A stretch of DNA of 64,000 nt, from contig NZ_LMQH01000014.1 of the NCBI RefSeq assembly GCF_001424105.1, forward strand, positions 158,268-222,267. The letters are read 5' to 3'. Source of the DNA: Chryseobacterium sp. Leaf394. Lineage in GTDB: Bacteria > Bacteroidota > Bacteroidia > Flavobacteriales > Weeksellaceae. Under the pieces are notes generated by a model. The model was not told where the DNA came from, searched no databases, and worked only from the letters and a program-made list of their open reading frames with translations. The position numbers were made by a program, and so were the translations under genes. Below are positions 7,956 through 16,598 of the stretch, one piece after another. Every line of letters begins with the position of its first letter. The first letter of the stretch is position 1.

Positions 7956-9233
7956 ATGAAAATCAACAGAAGACGTCGACTGATACGAACTTTCAATCTT
8001 TTGGATCAACCCATCAGGTTCAATCCTTTCGTATTCAGCCGAACTTTTTTTATGTGGGCAATCACAGGCCTGGTTGGCGGAATTATCGCCGGATTATACT
8101 GGATTGTCTTGGAACATTTCACAGATTTTTTACATCAGTTCCATGGATGGATGGTGATTCCAACGATGGCAATTGCCGGACTTCTGGCTGGTTTGGTCAT
8201 TCACTTTATTGGCGATCCGGGAGAAATTCACTTAATCGTCAACAACATCAGATTTAATAAAGGAAAACTGGAGCCTAAAAATAATCCTTCCATGATTTTG
8301 TCGTCGCTTTTCTGTGTGGCATCAGGCGGAAGTTTGGGTCCGGAAGCTCCTTTAGTACAAGTGACAGGTTCTACAGGAACCTATTTGGGAAAACTGTTCA
8401 GATTGAAAGGTGAAGAATTGCGTTCGTTGAGTATTGCCGGAATGGCTTCAGGTTTTACCGCACTTTTCGGTGCGCCACTGGGCGGAAGTCTGTTTTCTCT
8501 TGAAATTCTTCATCACAGGCACGCTGTAGAATATTACAAAGCGATTATTCCGGCTTTGGTGGCGAGCTGTTTCAGTTATCTGATGTTTGCTTTGATTATT
8601 CATTTGGGAATTGGAGCAACATGGGATCTGAAAGCTTATCATTACACCGGAGTTTATGATTTCCTCTACGCTTCTCTATTTGGAATTGTAGGAACATTAT
8701 TTGGCTGGATTTTTATTTTTGTGGTTAAATTTTTCAAGAAAGCTTTCGAATACAGAAAGTTTCCAATCTACATTAAAACGCTGACAGGTGGAATTTTATT
8801 AGGAATTATCGCGTTCTATTTTCCTCTAACAAGATATTTCGGGCATCATGAAGTGAATGAGCTCATCAATGGAAACTATAGTCTGAATTTTTTAATTATT
8901 ATTTTAATTTTTAAAATTCTTGCGATTGCCATTACTGTAACTTCAGGCTGGAGAGGCGGTTTTATCATTCCGCTATTTTTTGTGGGCACTACCTTAGGGT
9001 TGATTATTCATCATTTATTCCCAACCGTTGACACGACTTTAGCGATTGTAAGCTGTATGGCTGCAATTAATGCGTGCGTGACGAGAACGCCGATGAGCAC
9101 CACTATTATTTTGGGAACTCTCACCGGTTTTACCTATTTCGTCCCAATACTTTTTGCGAGTTTAACAGGATATTTTCTGGCTCCGAAAATTCCGTTTATC
9201 GGTTCGCAGTCTGAGAAATTAGCTGAAGAATAA
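7956..9233 (+). CDS. ClC family chloride channel or H+/Cl- antiporter
   Basis: A 425-residue polytopic membrane protein. GGSLGPEAPLVQVTG near residue 130 is equivalent to the G[KR]EGP filter motif and keeps the gating glutamate. SGWRGGFIIPLFFVGTTLG near residue 330 is the equivalent of GxFxPxL, and MSTTIILGTLTG follows. No C-terminal CBS domains are present, as in many bacterial ClC proteins. Whether it is a channel or a proton-coupled exchanger cannot be told from motifs alone. A convincing terminator follows at 9253-9277. Confidence 0.93.
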   Translation: MKINRRRRLIRTFNLLDQPIRFNPFVFSRTFFMWAITGLVGGIIAGLYWIVLEHFTDFLHQFHGWMVIPTMAIAGLLAGLVIHFIGDPGEIHLIVNNIRFNKGKLEPKNNPSMILSSLFCVASGGSLGPEAPLVQVTGSTGTYLGKLFRLKGEELRSLSIAGMASGFTALFGAPLGGSLFSLEILHHRHAVEYYKAIIPALVASCFSYLMFALIIHLGIGATWDLKAYHYTGVYDFLYASLFGIVGTLFGWIFIFVVKFFKKAFEYRKFPIYIKTLTGGILLGIIAFYFPLTRYFGHHEVNELINGNYSLNFLIIILIFKILAIAITVTSGWRGGFIIPLFFVGTTLGLIIHHLFPTVDTTLAIVSCMAAINACVTRTPMSTTIILGTLTGFTYFVPILFASLTGYFLAPKIPFIGSQSEKLAEE

Positions 9234-9252
9234 AAAACATTCGACACAAAAA

Positions 9253-9277
9253 AAAGTTCAGGTTTTGCCTGAACTTT
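9253..9277 (+). terminator. Rho-independent terminator after the ClC gene
   Basis: Arms AAAGTTCAGG and CCTGAACTTT form a perfect 10-base stem with a 5-base loop, about 20 bases after the stop. Confidence 0.8.
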
Positions 9278-9484
9278 CTTATTCTCCCGCAGATTTCGGA
9301 GATTATGTAGATTTTTTTTTATGATCTGCTCAATTTGCAAAATCTGCGTGATATGGTAAGTTTACAATTAAAGTAAGATTGGTCAGGAAAAATCAATTAG
9401 AATTTTGAAGCAGACTTCTGAATGCTAACATAGCTTAACTCAACTTAAAAAAAATTGCTCAACTTAGTGTTTAATAAGCAAAGT
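9278..9484. other. Intergenic region with flavobacterial repeat-like words
   Basis: No gene seen. The segment around 9285-9355 contains GCAGATTTCGGAGATT and AAAATCTGCGTGAT. These resemble degenerate copies of a 'cgcagatttcgcagatt...aaaatctgcgtga' type intergenic repeat I recall from Bacteroidetes chromosomes. Confidence 0.35.
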
Positions 9485-10888
9485 TTATAGTGTGAAATTC
9501 TCCTTCATCCACTTAAGTTTATTAAAGCTTTTTAAAAACTTAGTACGGATAGAAATAAATTTTTCCTGAGCTTCAATCACTTTGTTTTCCCTTGAATTGA
9601 TCAGGAAAAGTGAACTTTCACCGTTGCTGTACCTCATTTCTTCAGCACTCAAAAGTCTTCTGTAATTCAGAAGATTGTCTCTCGACAAATCAATCTGAGT
9701 ATAATAATTCAGAATCTCGTTTTTGTAGGTTTCAATTTTTACATCCAGTTCCCTAATCTTAATATTGGTGTCGAGCTGGTTTTGATTTAATTTAATCTTC
9801 GCCATCTGATAATTTGCTCTTGCCTGCCGTTGGAAAACAGGAATCTCCAGTTTTAAACCATACTGAAAATTATTATCAAACAAAGGCAGAAAATCGGCAG
9901 CGTAATTTTCTTTATTAAAAAAATTGTAAGTAAAATCGAGTTTAGGAAGAAAGCTTTGCCATTTTAAACGCCTCTCACTTTCCAGAATATTCTGTTTCTG
10001 ACCGTAATATAAAACAGATAAATGGGAATTGATCTGCCTCGAATTGACATCATTAATCAGAAATTCAAAATCAGAATAGGCCTGATGTTCCGCAAGATTA
10101 TCTGAAGGATAAATCATTTCCGAAAGCTCGTAAAACTGTTGGTTGTCTTTCCAGAGATAGAGCTGAAGTTGCTGCGTACTTTTCACAAAACTTAAAAATG
10201 CATCTCTCTGCTGAAGTTCAAAACTTTGAAGTTGCGAAAGGGCTTCAATGGTATCGATGGCCGGTTTTTCACCAAATTCAAAAGTTTTTCTTGTTAATTT
10301 TAATCTGTCTTTATTGATCTCAACAATTTCAGTTTTTAATTTGTAAATTTCATAGTTCTGAACCCATTCCCAATACGTATTTTCGGCTTCCAAAAGCAGA
10401 TCGTTGGTCAAAACTGCCTGTTCAGCTTCGGTCATTCTCAATCCAAATCTTGCCTGATCGAGCATTGCTCTTCTTTGGTCATACAGCAGGTTTTTAGCCA
10501 ATGGAACTGTAATTCCGAATTGATATAAACCTCCGCGCGTATCGCTGTTGTTCAGTTTTTGTCCGTCAAGATGATTATAGCTTCCGTGAAGATCAATTCC
10601 GTACCATGTCGGAATGCCGAGTTCTATGTTTTTCTGTTCGTAGTACTTTGTTCCGTCGATATTTTTTTCGCCTAATTTTCCTGCCAGGACAGGGTCAAAA
10701 TTACCCCGCGCTCTTCTGATTTCTTCTTCTGCCAATCTGTTTTGAAGCTGGTATCTCAATGCTAAAGGATGATAGTTTTTAACAATACTGATGAATTCAG
10801 AAGCTGATATTTTCAGAGAATCCTGTGCGGAATGTAAACCGAACAGCAGGAGAAAAACGAGAAGAAAAATTTTATTTTGTCTTTTCAT
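9485..10888 (-). CDS. TolC family outer-membrane efflux protein
   Basis: A 467-residue outer-membrane channel partner of the exporter. A signal peptide (KIFLLVFLLLFGLHSAQ) is followed by long helices and repeated TolC-type segments (for example ARANYQMAKIKLNQNQLDTNIKIRELDVKIETYKNEI). I prefer ATG 10888, giving MKRQNKIFLLVF, over an in-frame upstream start at 10906, because the signal peptide begins there. The start overlaps the end of the HlyD gene by 17 bases, so translation is probably coupled. It is the last gene of the TetR-ABC-HlyD-TolC cluster. Confidence 0.9.
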   Translation of the reverse strand: MKRQNKIFLLVFLLLFGLHSAQDSLKISASEFISIVKNYHPLALRYQLQNRLAEEEIRRARGNFDPVLAGKLGEKNIDGTKYYEQKNIELGIPTWYGIDLHGSYNHLDGQKLNNSDTRGGLYQFGITVPLAKNLLYDQRRAMLDQARFGLRMTEAEQAVLTNDLLLEAENTYWEWVQNYEIYKLKTEIVEINKDRLKLTRKTFEFGEKPAIDTIEALSQLQSFELQQRDAFLSFVKSTQQLQLYLWKDNQQFYELSEMIYPSDNLAEHQAYSDFEFLINDVNSRQINSHLSVLYYGQKQNILESERRLKWQSFLPKLDFTYNFFNKENYAADFLPLFDNNFQYGLKLEIPVFQRQARANYQMAKIKLNQNQLDTNIKIRELDVKIETYKNEILNYYTQIDLSRDNLLNYRRLLSAEEMRYSNGESSLFLINSRENKVIEAQEKFISIRTKFLKSFNKLKWMKENFTL

Positions 10889-12185
10889 CTTTAGCTGATT
10901 TTGCATTCGTTACTTCATAATAATCCGGTGGGAAGCCATTGATATTTCGCCACAACTCATACCAGATCGGGACATCATTTAAAATGGCAATTCCCTGAAC
11001 TCCGGTGCCCATTTTGATCTTCGGAGGCCATCTTTTTTCGTTTTTATCTTCTACAATCAGAGCTTTAAACATTCCGTTTGCACTGATATTGCTTTCCACG
11101 GCAACTACTTTTCCTGCAAACGTTCCGTAGCTGGAATCCGGCCAGCCGGAAAATACAATGGCAGGGAAACCATCAAAAATACTCATCACGCGCTGTCCTT
11201 CTTTGATCAAAGGCAAATCAACCGGTTTGATGTAAATTTCCACAGCGTAATCAACTGTTGTAGGAACTACAGTTCCGATATTTTCACCGTCTTTCAGAAC
11301 TTCACCAATTCCGGCTTTGTTAAGCTGAACAATCTGTCCGTCCTGAGAGGCTAATATGAAATATAAACCCTGTCTCGCCTTGTAATTGGCAACCTGATTC
11401 TGAAGTTTGGCAATATCACCGTCGCTTCCTTCAATCTGACCCATACTTTGGAAACGCTCACCTTCAATTTTGCTCAGTTTCTCGTTGTAATCCTGAGTAA
11501 CCGAGTTCTGCTCAATCTGCGTGTTGAGAATTTCCTGCTGAGTCTGAGCTACTTTATTTTCGTAAGCAGTTTTTTTGGCAATTGAATTCTGATAAGAAAT
11601 GCTTCTCTGCTGAAACTGCGTGAGTGAAACCAAACCTTCGTCGTACATTCTTTTCTGTCTTTCAAACTGATCTTCAGAAAGTTTGAGTTCGTTTTTAGCG
11701 GCCTCCAGTTCTGCCTGTTCACCAACAAGCTTGCTGTTGAGCTGGATGATTTTTATTTTAACCTGATTTAATTTTAAATCCCTTGAAGCATTCAAAGCTT
11801 CCAGCTGGTTTTTTGCTGTTCCTACCTTGGCTTCATAATAATCTCTCACCCCTTTTTTGGCATCTACCTGCTGCTCGGTTCTCTGTACCAAAAGCGGATC
11901 CATATAATCTTCCTTAATTTCAGAAAGCTGCAAAAGCGTATCGCCTTTTTTTACATAATCTCCGTTTTTTACATTCCATTTTATAATTCTTCCGGGAATG
12001 GGTGAGTTCAGCTGCTGAGGTCTCTGAGACTGATACAGTGAAGAAACATTTCCCTTCACCTTAATATTTTGCGTCCAGGGAAGAAACAGCGTAATGATTC
12101 CTGCAATTAAAATAAAGAGGAACCAACTTTTAACCCTTGATTTTTTGTTGATATGGTATATTTTTTCGTACGACTGTAGTTTCAT
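10872..12185 (-). CDS. HlyD family periplasmic adaptor (membrane fusion protein)
   Basis: A 437-residue type I secretion or efflux adaptor. One N-terminal transmembrane helix (SWFLFILIAGIITLFLPW, about residues 20-37) is followed by the lipoyl-like half PIPGRIIKWNVKNGDYVKKGDTL. A long coiled coil spans about residues 85-270, then comes the second lipoyl/beta-barrel part with GIGEVLKDGENIGTVVP. It bridges the ABC protein (12199-13866) and the TolC protein. The gene is 13 bases downstream of the ABC gene. Substrate unknown. Confidence 0.93.
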   Translation of the reverse strand: MKLQSYEKIYHINKKSRVKSWFLFILIAGIITLFLPWTQNIKVKGNVSSLYQSQRPQQLNSPIPGRIIKWNVKNGDYVKKGDTLLQLSEIKEDYMDPLLVQRTEQQVDAKKGVRDYYEAKVGTAKNQLEALNASRDLKLNQVKIKIIQLNSKLVGEQAELEAAKNELKLSEDQFERQKRMYDEGLVSLTQFQQRSISYQNSIAKKTAYENKVAQTQQEILNTQIEQNSVTQDYNEKLSKIEGERFQSMGQIEGSDGDIAKLQNQVANYKARQGLYFILASQDGQIVQLNKAGIGEVLKDGENIGTVVPTTVDYAVEIYIKPVDLPLIKEGQRVMSIFDGFPAIVFSGWPDSSYGTFAGKVVAVESNISANGMFKALIVEDKNEKRWPPKIKMGTGVQGIAILNDVPIWYELWRNINGFPPDYYEVTNAKSAKDEKTK

Positions 12186-12198
12186 ATTGTGCTGAATT

Positions 12199-13866
12199 TT
12201 ATGAAATAATACTTAAAGTTCCGTCTTCGAGGTGAATGTGCTGATCGGCATTGTAAATCAGATTTTTATCCGGCGAAACAACAACGATGGTACACGTTTG
12301 CTTGAGCTCCTGAAGATATGCGCTGAGTTTTTCCTGAAAATTTTCAGACATTCCTGCCAGAGGATTTTCAAGTAAGATCAGTCTTTTCTCGCCCAGCAGA
12401 GAGCGGAGCATCAGAATTTTCTTTTTTGAGCTGAAGGTCAGTTCAGAATCTGTATCGCTTATTTCTGTAGTAAAACCATTGCTGAAACTGCTCGAAATGC
12501 TTTCTATACCAAGCTTTTCTGAAAGCTGCAGAATACTTTCCGTGTTACTGTCTGTGTTTCCTAGCAAGATATTCTGTAAAACATTCCCCTGAATCACTTT
12601 CATATTTTCAAGGTATAAACCGATGTTGCTTCTGAAATCTGTTTTGTTTAAATTTTTAAGTGGAATTTTGTCGAAAAGAATCGTTCCCGAACTCGGCTCA
12701 TAAAATCCTGCAAGCATATTAAGAAGAAGAGATTTTCCGGTACCCATTTTTCCGGTGATCACCGTGAGGCTGTTTTCTTTTAATCTGAAATTGACGTCAG
12801 ATAAAATCGCAGGTGTGTCGTTGAACGCAAAATCAACATCTTTAAATTCAATTTCAATTCCTCTGTCTTTTTGGGAAAGTACGATGTCGCCATCTGTTTC
12901 TTCTTTCAGTTCTGTTACTTTAGAAAGTTTGGCAAATGAGGCGATGAGGTCGTAATAACTTTCAAGGCTTACAATGAGTTTTTCAACTGCAGCCATTATT
13001 GTCAGAACCACAATTTCTGCTGCGATAAATGCACCGATATTCAGCTGTTGATTGATCATCAGATAAGTTCCGATGGCTAAAATTGCCAGTGTGATTATGA
13101 CTTTAAAAGCAATAATGGTTTTATACTGAAAAACCAGGATTTTAAAGTGAGAAGTTCTGTGATCCAGATACTCCACAACCCTTGAATCTGTACCCTGAAG
13201 ATGCGTTTTTCTTCCTGAATGCATTTTAAAAGTCTTTACGGATGCAGCAATATCTTCAATCCATGCAGCGGTCTCATACTTTTTATCACTTTCCTCGAGG
13301 CTCGATTTAATTCCGCTTTCCATACTGTAAATGAAAATAAGAACGACAAGGATAATGACCAAAGCACCGAATGCCAAAAACCACGGATGGTAAAAGGACA
13401 AAAGTAAAATTCCGAATACAATCTGAATCAATGCTGTTGGGATTTCCAGTAAAATTTTTGAAATTCCTTTCTGAAGATTCTGAACATCAAAAAAACGGTT
13501 CACCAATTCAGGTAAATAGTATTTTCGGGTATCTGAAAGATTGATTCTCGGCAGTTTTTCTGCAAAAGCCATTGAAAATTCTACAAAAATTTTCTGCTGT
13601 ATTTTTTCAATGATCTGGAAAACTTTGAGTCTGAAATGACCAACCAAAAAAGTTCCCAAAACCACAAAAAAGATGAGTAAATAAATGGAAGTTGCCATCG
13701 TAGCTCCCATAACGAAGCTGATAATCGACTGAATTCCCAGCGGGATGCTCAGTGAAACCAAACCATTGAGAATTGCGTAAAAATAAATGTTTGAAACGTC
13801 TTTTTTTTCTTTCGTGATGTAGCGAAACAGTTTTTTACTGTGATCGCTTGCTGATCGTAATGCCAT
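12199..13866 (-). CDS. ABC exporter half-transporter with degenerate ATPase motifs
   Basis: A 555-residue fused permease and nucleotide-binding protein. The first ~320 residues hold six hydrophobic segments of an exporter transmembrane domain; no C39 peptidase domain is present. Walker A is intact (TGKMGTGKS, about residue 370). The signature LSGGQ is replaced by TFSSKK (about 477). Walker B reads LILLENP, with Asp-Glu changed to Glu-Asn (about 495). The switch histidine is replaced by proline in VVSPDKN (about 526). It may therefore bind ATP without normal hydrolysis, or work by a divergent mechanism. It is encoded with HlyD and TolC partners, 5 bases downstream of a TetR regulator. Confidence 0.9.
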   Translation of the reverse strand: MALRSASDHSKKLFRYITKEKKDVSNIYFYAILNGLVSLSIPLGIQSIISFVMGATMATSIYLLIFFVVLGTFLVGHFRLKVFQIIEKIQQKIFVEFSMAFAEKLPRINLSDTRKYYLPELVNRFFDVQNLQKGISKILLEIPTALIQIVFGILLLSFYHPWFLAFGALVIILVVLIFIYSMESGIKSSLEESDKKYETAAWIEDIAASVKTFKMHSGRKTHLQGTDSRVVEYLDHRTSHFKILVFQYKTIIAFKVIITLAILAIGTYLMINQQLNIGAFIAAEIVVLTIMAAVEKLIVSLESYYDLIASFAKLSKVTELKEETDGDIVLSQKDRGIEIEFKDVDFAFNDTPAILSDVNFRLKENSLTVITGKMGTGKSLLLNMLAGFYEPSSGTILFDKIPLKNLNKTDFRSNIGLYLENMKVIQGNVLQNILLGNTDSNTESILQLSEKLGIESISSSFSNGFTTEISDTDSELTFSSKKKILMLRSLLGEKRLILLENPLAGMSENFQEKLSAYLQELKQTCTIVVVSPDKNLIYNADQHIHLEDGTLSIIS

Positions 13867-13871
13867 TTTTC

Positions 13872-14546
13872 TTATTTAATAAGGTTAAATGTGATGTGTT
13901 TTAAATATCCGAGTACATAATTCGTATGCTCAGCGTTCTGATGATTGTCTGTAAGATTCGGCAGGTGTTCGCTGAAAAAATGCTGATCGTGGGCCGTTTC
14001 CAGTAGCGTGCTCGCCATAGAAAGCGGGTAGGGGAAATCCGGTTTTGACTGAGCAATAATCTTTGATATGCATTTGCAGAGACTTTCCAGAGGGTTAAAA
14101 ATCATTTCCTTGCTGATCTCGTCCACTTCTTTCACCAGATAAGATTTGCTGCTTTCTGAAATAACAATAGAATGCAGTTTTCGGATGTCATAGTCATCTA
14201 CCTCATCACAGGAATTGTTGTGATGGGTGATGATTTCAAGGATTTTTTCCAGTTTCTCCAAAGGTTTTTTTATTTCGGAAGTTTTAAGTTCAGACATAAA
14301 CTCAAGGTAAGACCAGTACCAGTTGAGAATATAGGTGAGCAGTTTGTATTTGGATGAAAAATAACGGTAAACCGTTGCTTCGGTCGAACTGATTTTCCCA
14401 GCCAGTTTTTTAAATGTAAAATGCTCAAAACCCATCTCAAAAATAAGCTCAATGGCGTTTTTGACAATGGATTTTCCGATCTCACTTTTTTCGGGATCTT
14501 TAAGGTAAAGTTTTTCGTTGACCTGGAATTTCAGCTGAAAATTCAT
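13872..14546 (-). CDS. TetR/AcrR family transcriptional regulator
   Basis: A 224-residue one-component regulator. The helix-turn-helix is in IGKSIVKNAIELIFEMGFEHFTFKKLAGKISSTEATVYRYFSSKYKLL (residues ~25-72), with the family's hallmark VYRYFSSKYKLL. The rest is the ligand and dimerisation domain. I chose ATG 14546 (MNFQLKFQ); the longer reading starting at 14585 would overlap its own -7 promoter element. It is the first gene of the export operon and probably represses it. Two tandem 18-base palindromes lie immediately upstream. Confidence 0.9.
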   Translation of the reverse strand: MNFQLKFQVNEKLYLKDPEKSEIGKSIVKNAIELIFEMGFEHFTFKKLAGKISSTEATVYRYFSSKYKLLTYILNWYWSYLEFMSELKTSEIKKPLEKLEKILEIITHHNNSCDEVDDYDIRKLHSIVISESSKSYLVKEVDEISKEMIFNPLESLCKCISKIIAQSKPDFPYPLSMASTLLETAHDQHFFSEHLPNLTDNHQNAEHTNYVLGYLKHITFNLIK

Positions 14547-14574
14547 GTTTGTAATGTTGCAGTTTTTAACGCTA

Positions 14575-14582
14575 CAAAAATA
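14575..14582 (-). promoter_or_regulatory. Promoter -7 element for the TetR-ABC-HlyD-TolC operon
   Basis: Minus strand TATTTTTG matches TAnnTTTG. It lies 28 bases upstream of the chosen TetR start and directly beside the palindromic operators. Confidence 0.6.
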
Positions 14583-14586
14583 CATA

Positions 14587-14604
14587 ACTATTTTTAATGA
14601 TAGT
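14587..14604. promoter_or_regulatory. Candidate TetR operator, copy 1
   Basis: ACTAT-N8-ATAGT, an 18-base inverted repeat. It begins 5 bases upstream of the -7 element and covers the expected -33 region, so a bound repressor would block polymerase. Confidence 0.65.
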
Positions 14605-14607
14605 ATT

Positions 14608-14625
14608 ACTATACATTAAAATAGT
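14608..14625. promoter_or_regulatory. Candidate TetR operator, copy 2
   Basis: A second ACTAT-N8-ATAGT palindrome with the same half-sites and spacer length, offset 21 bases (two helical turns) from copy 1. The spacer sequences differ, so the half-sites are the conserved part. Confidence 0.65.
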
Positions 14626-14782
14626 ATTAAAATGTGATTAGAAAATGATGTTTCAGGATTTGAAAATGTTTTAATACCGATGAACAGCAACAATTATCTT
14701 TAAAATGAGAAAAAATTGATGGCAAAAGGATTAAATCATTTAAAAGTATCATAATTTATTTTCCTTCCTTATTCATTTTTAT

Positions 14783-14790
14783 TAAATTTG
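14783..14790 (+). promoter_or_regulatory. Promoter -7 element for sucC
   Basis: TAAATTTG matches TAnnTTTG, 38 bases upstream of the sucC ATG. A weak TTTC sits at the -33 position. Confidence 0.6.
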
Positions 14791-14828
14791 TCAACCTTTA
14801 AATATTAAAATAAAATAATAAAAATAAT

Positions 14829-16019
14829 ATGAATCTTCACGAGTATCAATCAAAAGAGATTTTATCAAAGTATGGAGTAGCTATCCAACGTGGTTTCGTT
14901 GCAAACAACGTAGATGAAGCTGTAGCAGCTGCAGAGAAATTGACTGCTGAAACCGGAGCTGAGGCTTGGGTTGTAAAAGCACAGATTCACGCAGGTGGCC
15001 GTGGTAAAGGTGGTGGTGTAAAGTTTTCTCCAAATATGGATAAACTTAAAGAAAACGCAGGAAACATCATCGGAATGCAGTTGATCACTCCACAAACTTC
15101 TGCTGAAGGTAAATTGGTAAACTCTGTATTGGTTGCAGAAGACGTTTATTATCCTGGAGAATCTGAGACTAAAGAATTTTATGTTTCTATTCTTCTAGAC
15201 AGAGCTGAAGGAAAAAATACAATCGTATATTCTACAGAAGGTGGTATGGACATCGAGCACGTTGCTGAAGTAACGCCTCACTTGATCCACAACGAATTAA
15301 TTGATCCAACTTTGGGTCTTCAGGGTTTCCAGGCAAGAAAAATTGCTTTCAATCTTGGTCTTGAAGGAAATGCTTTCAAAGAATTCACAAAATTCATCTC
15401 TTCTTTATACAATGCTTATGTAGGAATTGATGCGTCTCTTTTCGAAATCAACCCGGTTTTGAAAACTTCTGATAACAAAATTATCGCTGTAGATGCTAAA
15501 GTAACTTTGGATGGTAACTCACTGTTCCGTCACAAAGATCTTGAAGCGTTGAGAGATACAAGAGAAGAAGATCCTTTGGACGTTGAAGCTGGTGAAGCTG
15601 GTCTAAACTTCGTAAAATTGGACGGTAACGTTGCGTGTATGGTAAACGGAGCCGGTCTTGCAATGGCTACAATGGATATAATCAAATTATCTGGTGGTAA
15701 TCCTGCCAACTTCCTTGATGTTGGAGGTACTGCTGATGCACAGAGAGTACAGACTGCTTTCGGAATTATCTTAAGAGATCCAAATGTAAAAGCTATTTTG
15801 ATCAACATCTTCGGTGGTATCGTAAGATGTGACAGAGTTGCTCAGGGTGTTGTAGATGCTTACCACGCAATGGGAAGCCTTCCGGTACCGTTGATCGTGA
15901 GATTACAGGGAACAAATGCTGTAGAAGCTAAAAAATTAATTGACGAAGCTGGATTACCAATTCACTCTGCAATTACTTTGGAAGAAGCTGCAAACAAAGT
16001 AAAAGAAGTTTTAGCATAA
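14829..16019 (+). CDS. sucC: Succinate-CoA ligase (ADP-forming) beta subunit
   Basis: TCA-cycle enzyme subunit that interconverts succinyl-CoA and succinate with substrate-level phosphorylation. The 396 residues match the family. MNLHEYQSKEILSKYGV is the conserved N-terminus of the ATP-grasp domain. VKAQIHAGGRGKGGGVK is the nucleotide loop. The C-terminal CoA-ligase fold carries DVGGTADAQRV and NIFGGIVRCD. The alpha subunit gene sucD is not adjacent, as is common in Bacteroidetes. A -7 element lies upstream and a strong terminator follows, so it is probably monocistronic. Confidence 0.98.
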   Translation: MNLHEYQSKEILSKYGVAIQRGFVANNVDEAVAAAEKLTAETGAEAWVVKAQIHAGGRGKGGGVKFSPNMDKLKENAGNIIGMQLITPQTSAEGKLVNSVLVAEDVYYPGESETKEFYVSILLDRAEGKNTIVYSTEGGMDIEHVAEVTPHLIHNELIDPTLGLQGFQARKIAFNLGLEGNAFKEFTKFISSLYNAYVGIDASLFEINPVLKTSDNKIIAVDAKVTLDGNSLFRHKDLEALRDTREEDPLDVEAGEAGLNFVKLDGNVACMVNGAGLAMATMDIIKLSGGNPANFLDVGGTADAQRVQTAFGIILRDPNVKAILINIFGGIVRCDRVAQGVVDAYHAMGSLPVPLIVRLQGTNAVEAKKLIDEAGLPIHSAITLEEAANKVKEVLA

Positions 16020-16041
16020 GCTAAAATTTTCTTATAAATTT

Positions 16042-16070
16042 AAACCGTTTCATTTTTGAAGCGGTTTTTT
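16042..16070 (+). terminator. Rho-independent terminator after sucC
   Basis: Arms AAACCGTTTC and GAAGCGGTTT (one G-U pair) followed by a T run. Confidence 0.85.
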
Positions 16071-16132
16071 TGTTTAAAATATAATAAATGATTCATTTTA
16101 AAACCTTAATTTTACTACAGTTAAGTTCTAAA

Positions 16133-16582
16133 ATGAAAATATATCTATGTTTTTTTCTGTTTTTATTTCTTAATTGTCAATCTCAGGTTGGTAAAAGACA
16201 ATCTTTGTCTTATTCTAAAGTAATTCACTTCGAAGATAAATATCACTATCCTTTTACCTTAACTCAAAAAGATTTTCTGATAATAACTTCTCAGGAAAAA
16301 ATGGACGAAGTTTTCGGTTTAATCCATCAAAATAGTAAAGGAAACCGATATTCTCCTGTTCCGGCAGTTGTAAAGGATGAAACTTACGTTCTCGTAAAGC
16401 CCAAATTAAAAAATTCCAATGATGTTTTAATAGAGGAAATCAGTTTAAATAAAAATATACTTTACCTTAAAATAAAAGAATTTTACAATCCTGATTTTGA
16501 AAAATCTGCCCGGAAACCACCCAATATTCTTTTAAAATTAACCGGAAATATCAGGTTTAAAAAAGTAATCACACAATATTAA
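16133..16582 (+). CDS. Small lipoprotein upstream of the metalloprotease
   Basis: A 149-residue predicted lipoprotein. The signal MKIYLCFFLFLFLNCQSQ has a lipobox cysteine at about residue 15, so I start at ATG 16133 rather than the in-frame ATG at 16088. The remainder is beta-rich, with the alternating pattern DVLIEEISLNKNILYLKIKEF and a late PPNILLKLTG. This faintly recalls PrcB or chagasin-like protease-inhibitor folds (low confidence). It ends 16 bases before a secreted metalloprotease gene, so a role as that protease's inhibitor or partner is a reasonable guess. Function otherwise unknown. Confidence 0.7.
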   Translation: MKIYLCFFLFLFLNCQSQVGKRQSLSYSKVIHFEDKYHYPFTLTQKDFLIITSQEKMDEVFGLIHQNSKGNRYSPVPAVVKDETYVLVKPKLKNSNDVLIEEISLNKNILYLKIKEFYNPDFEKSARKPPNILLKLTGNIRFKKVITQY

Positions 16583-16598
16583 TATTAATATAATTTAC

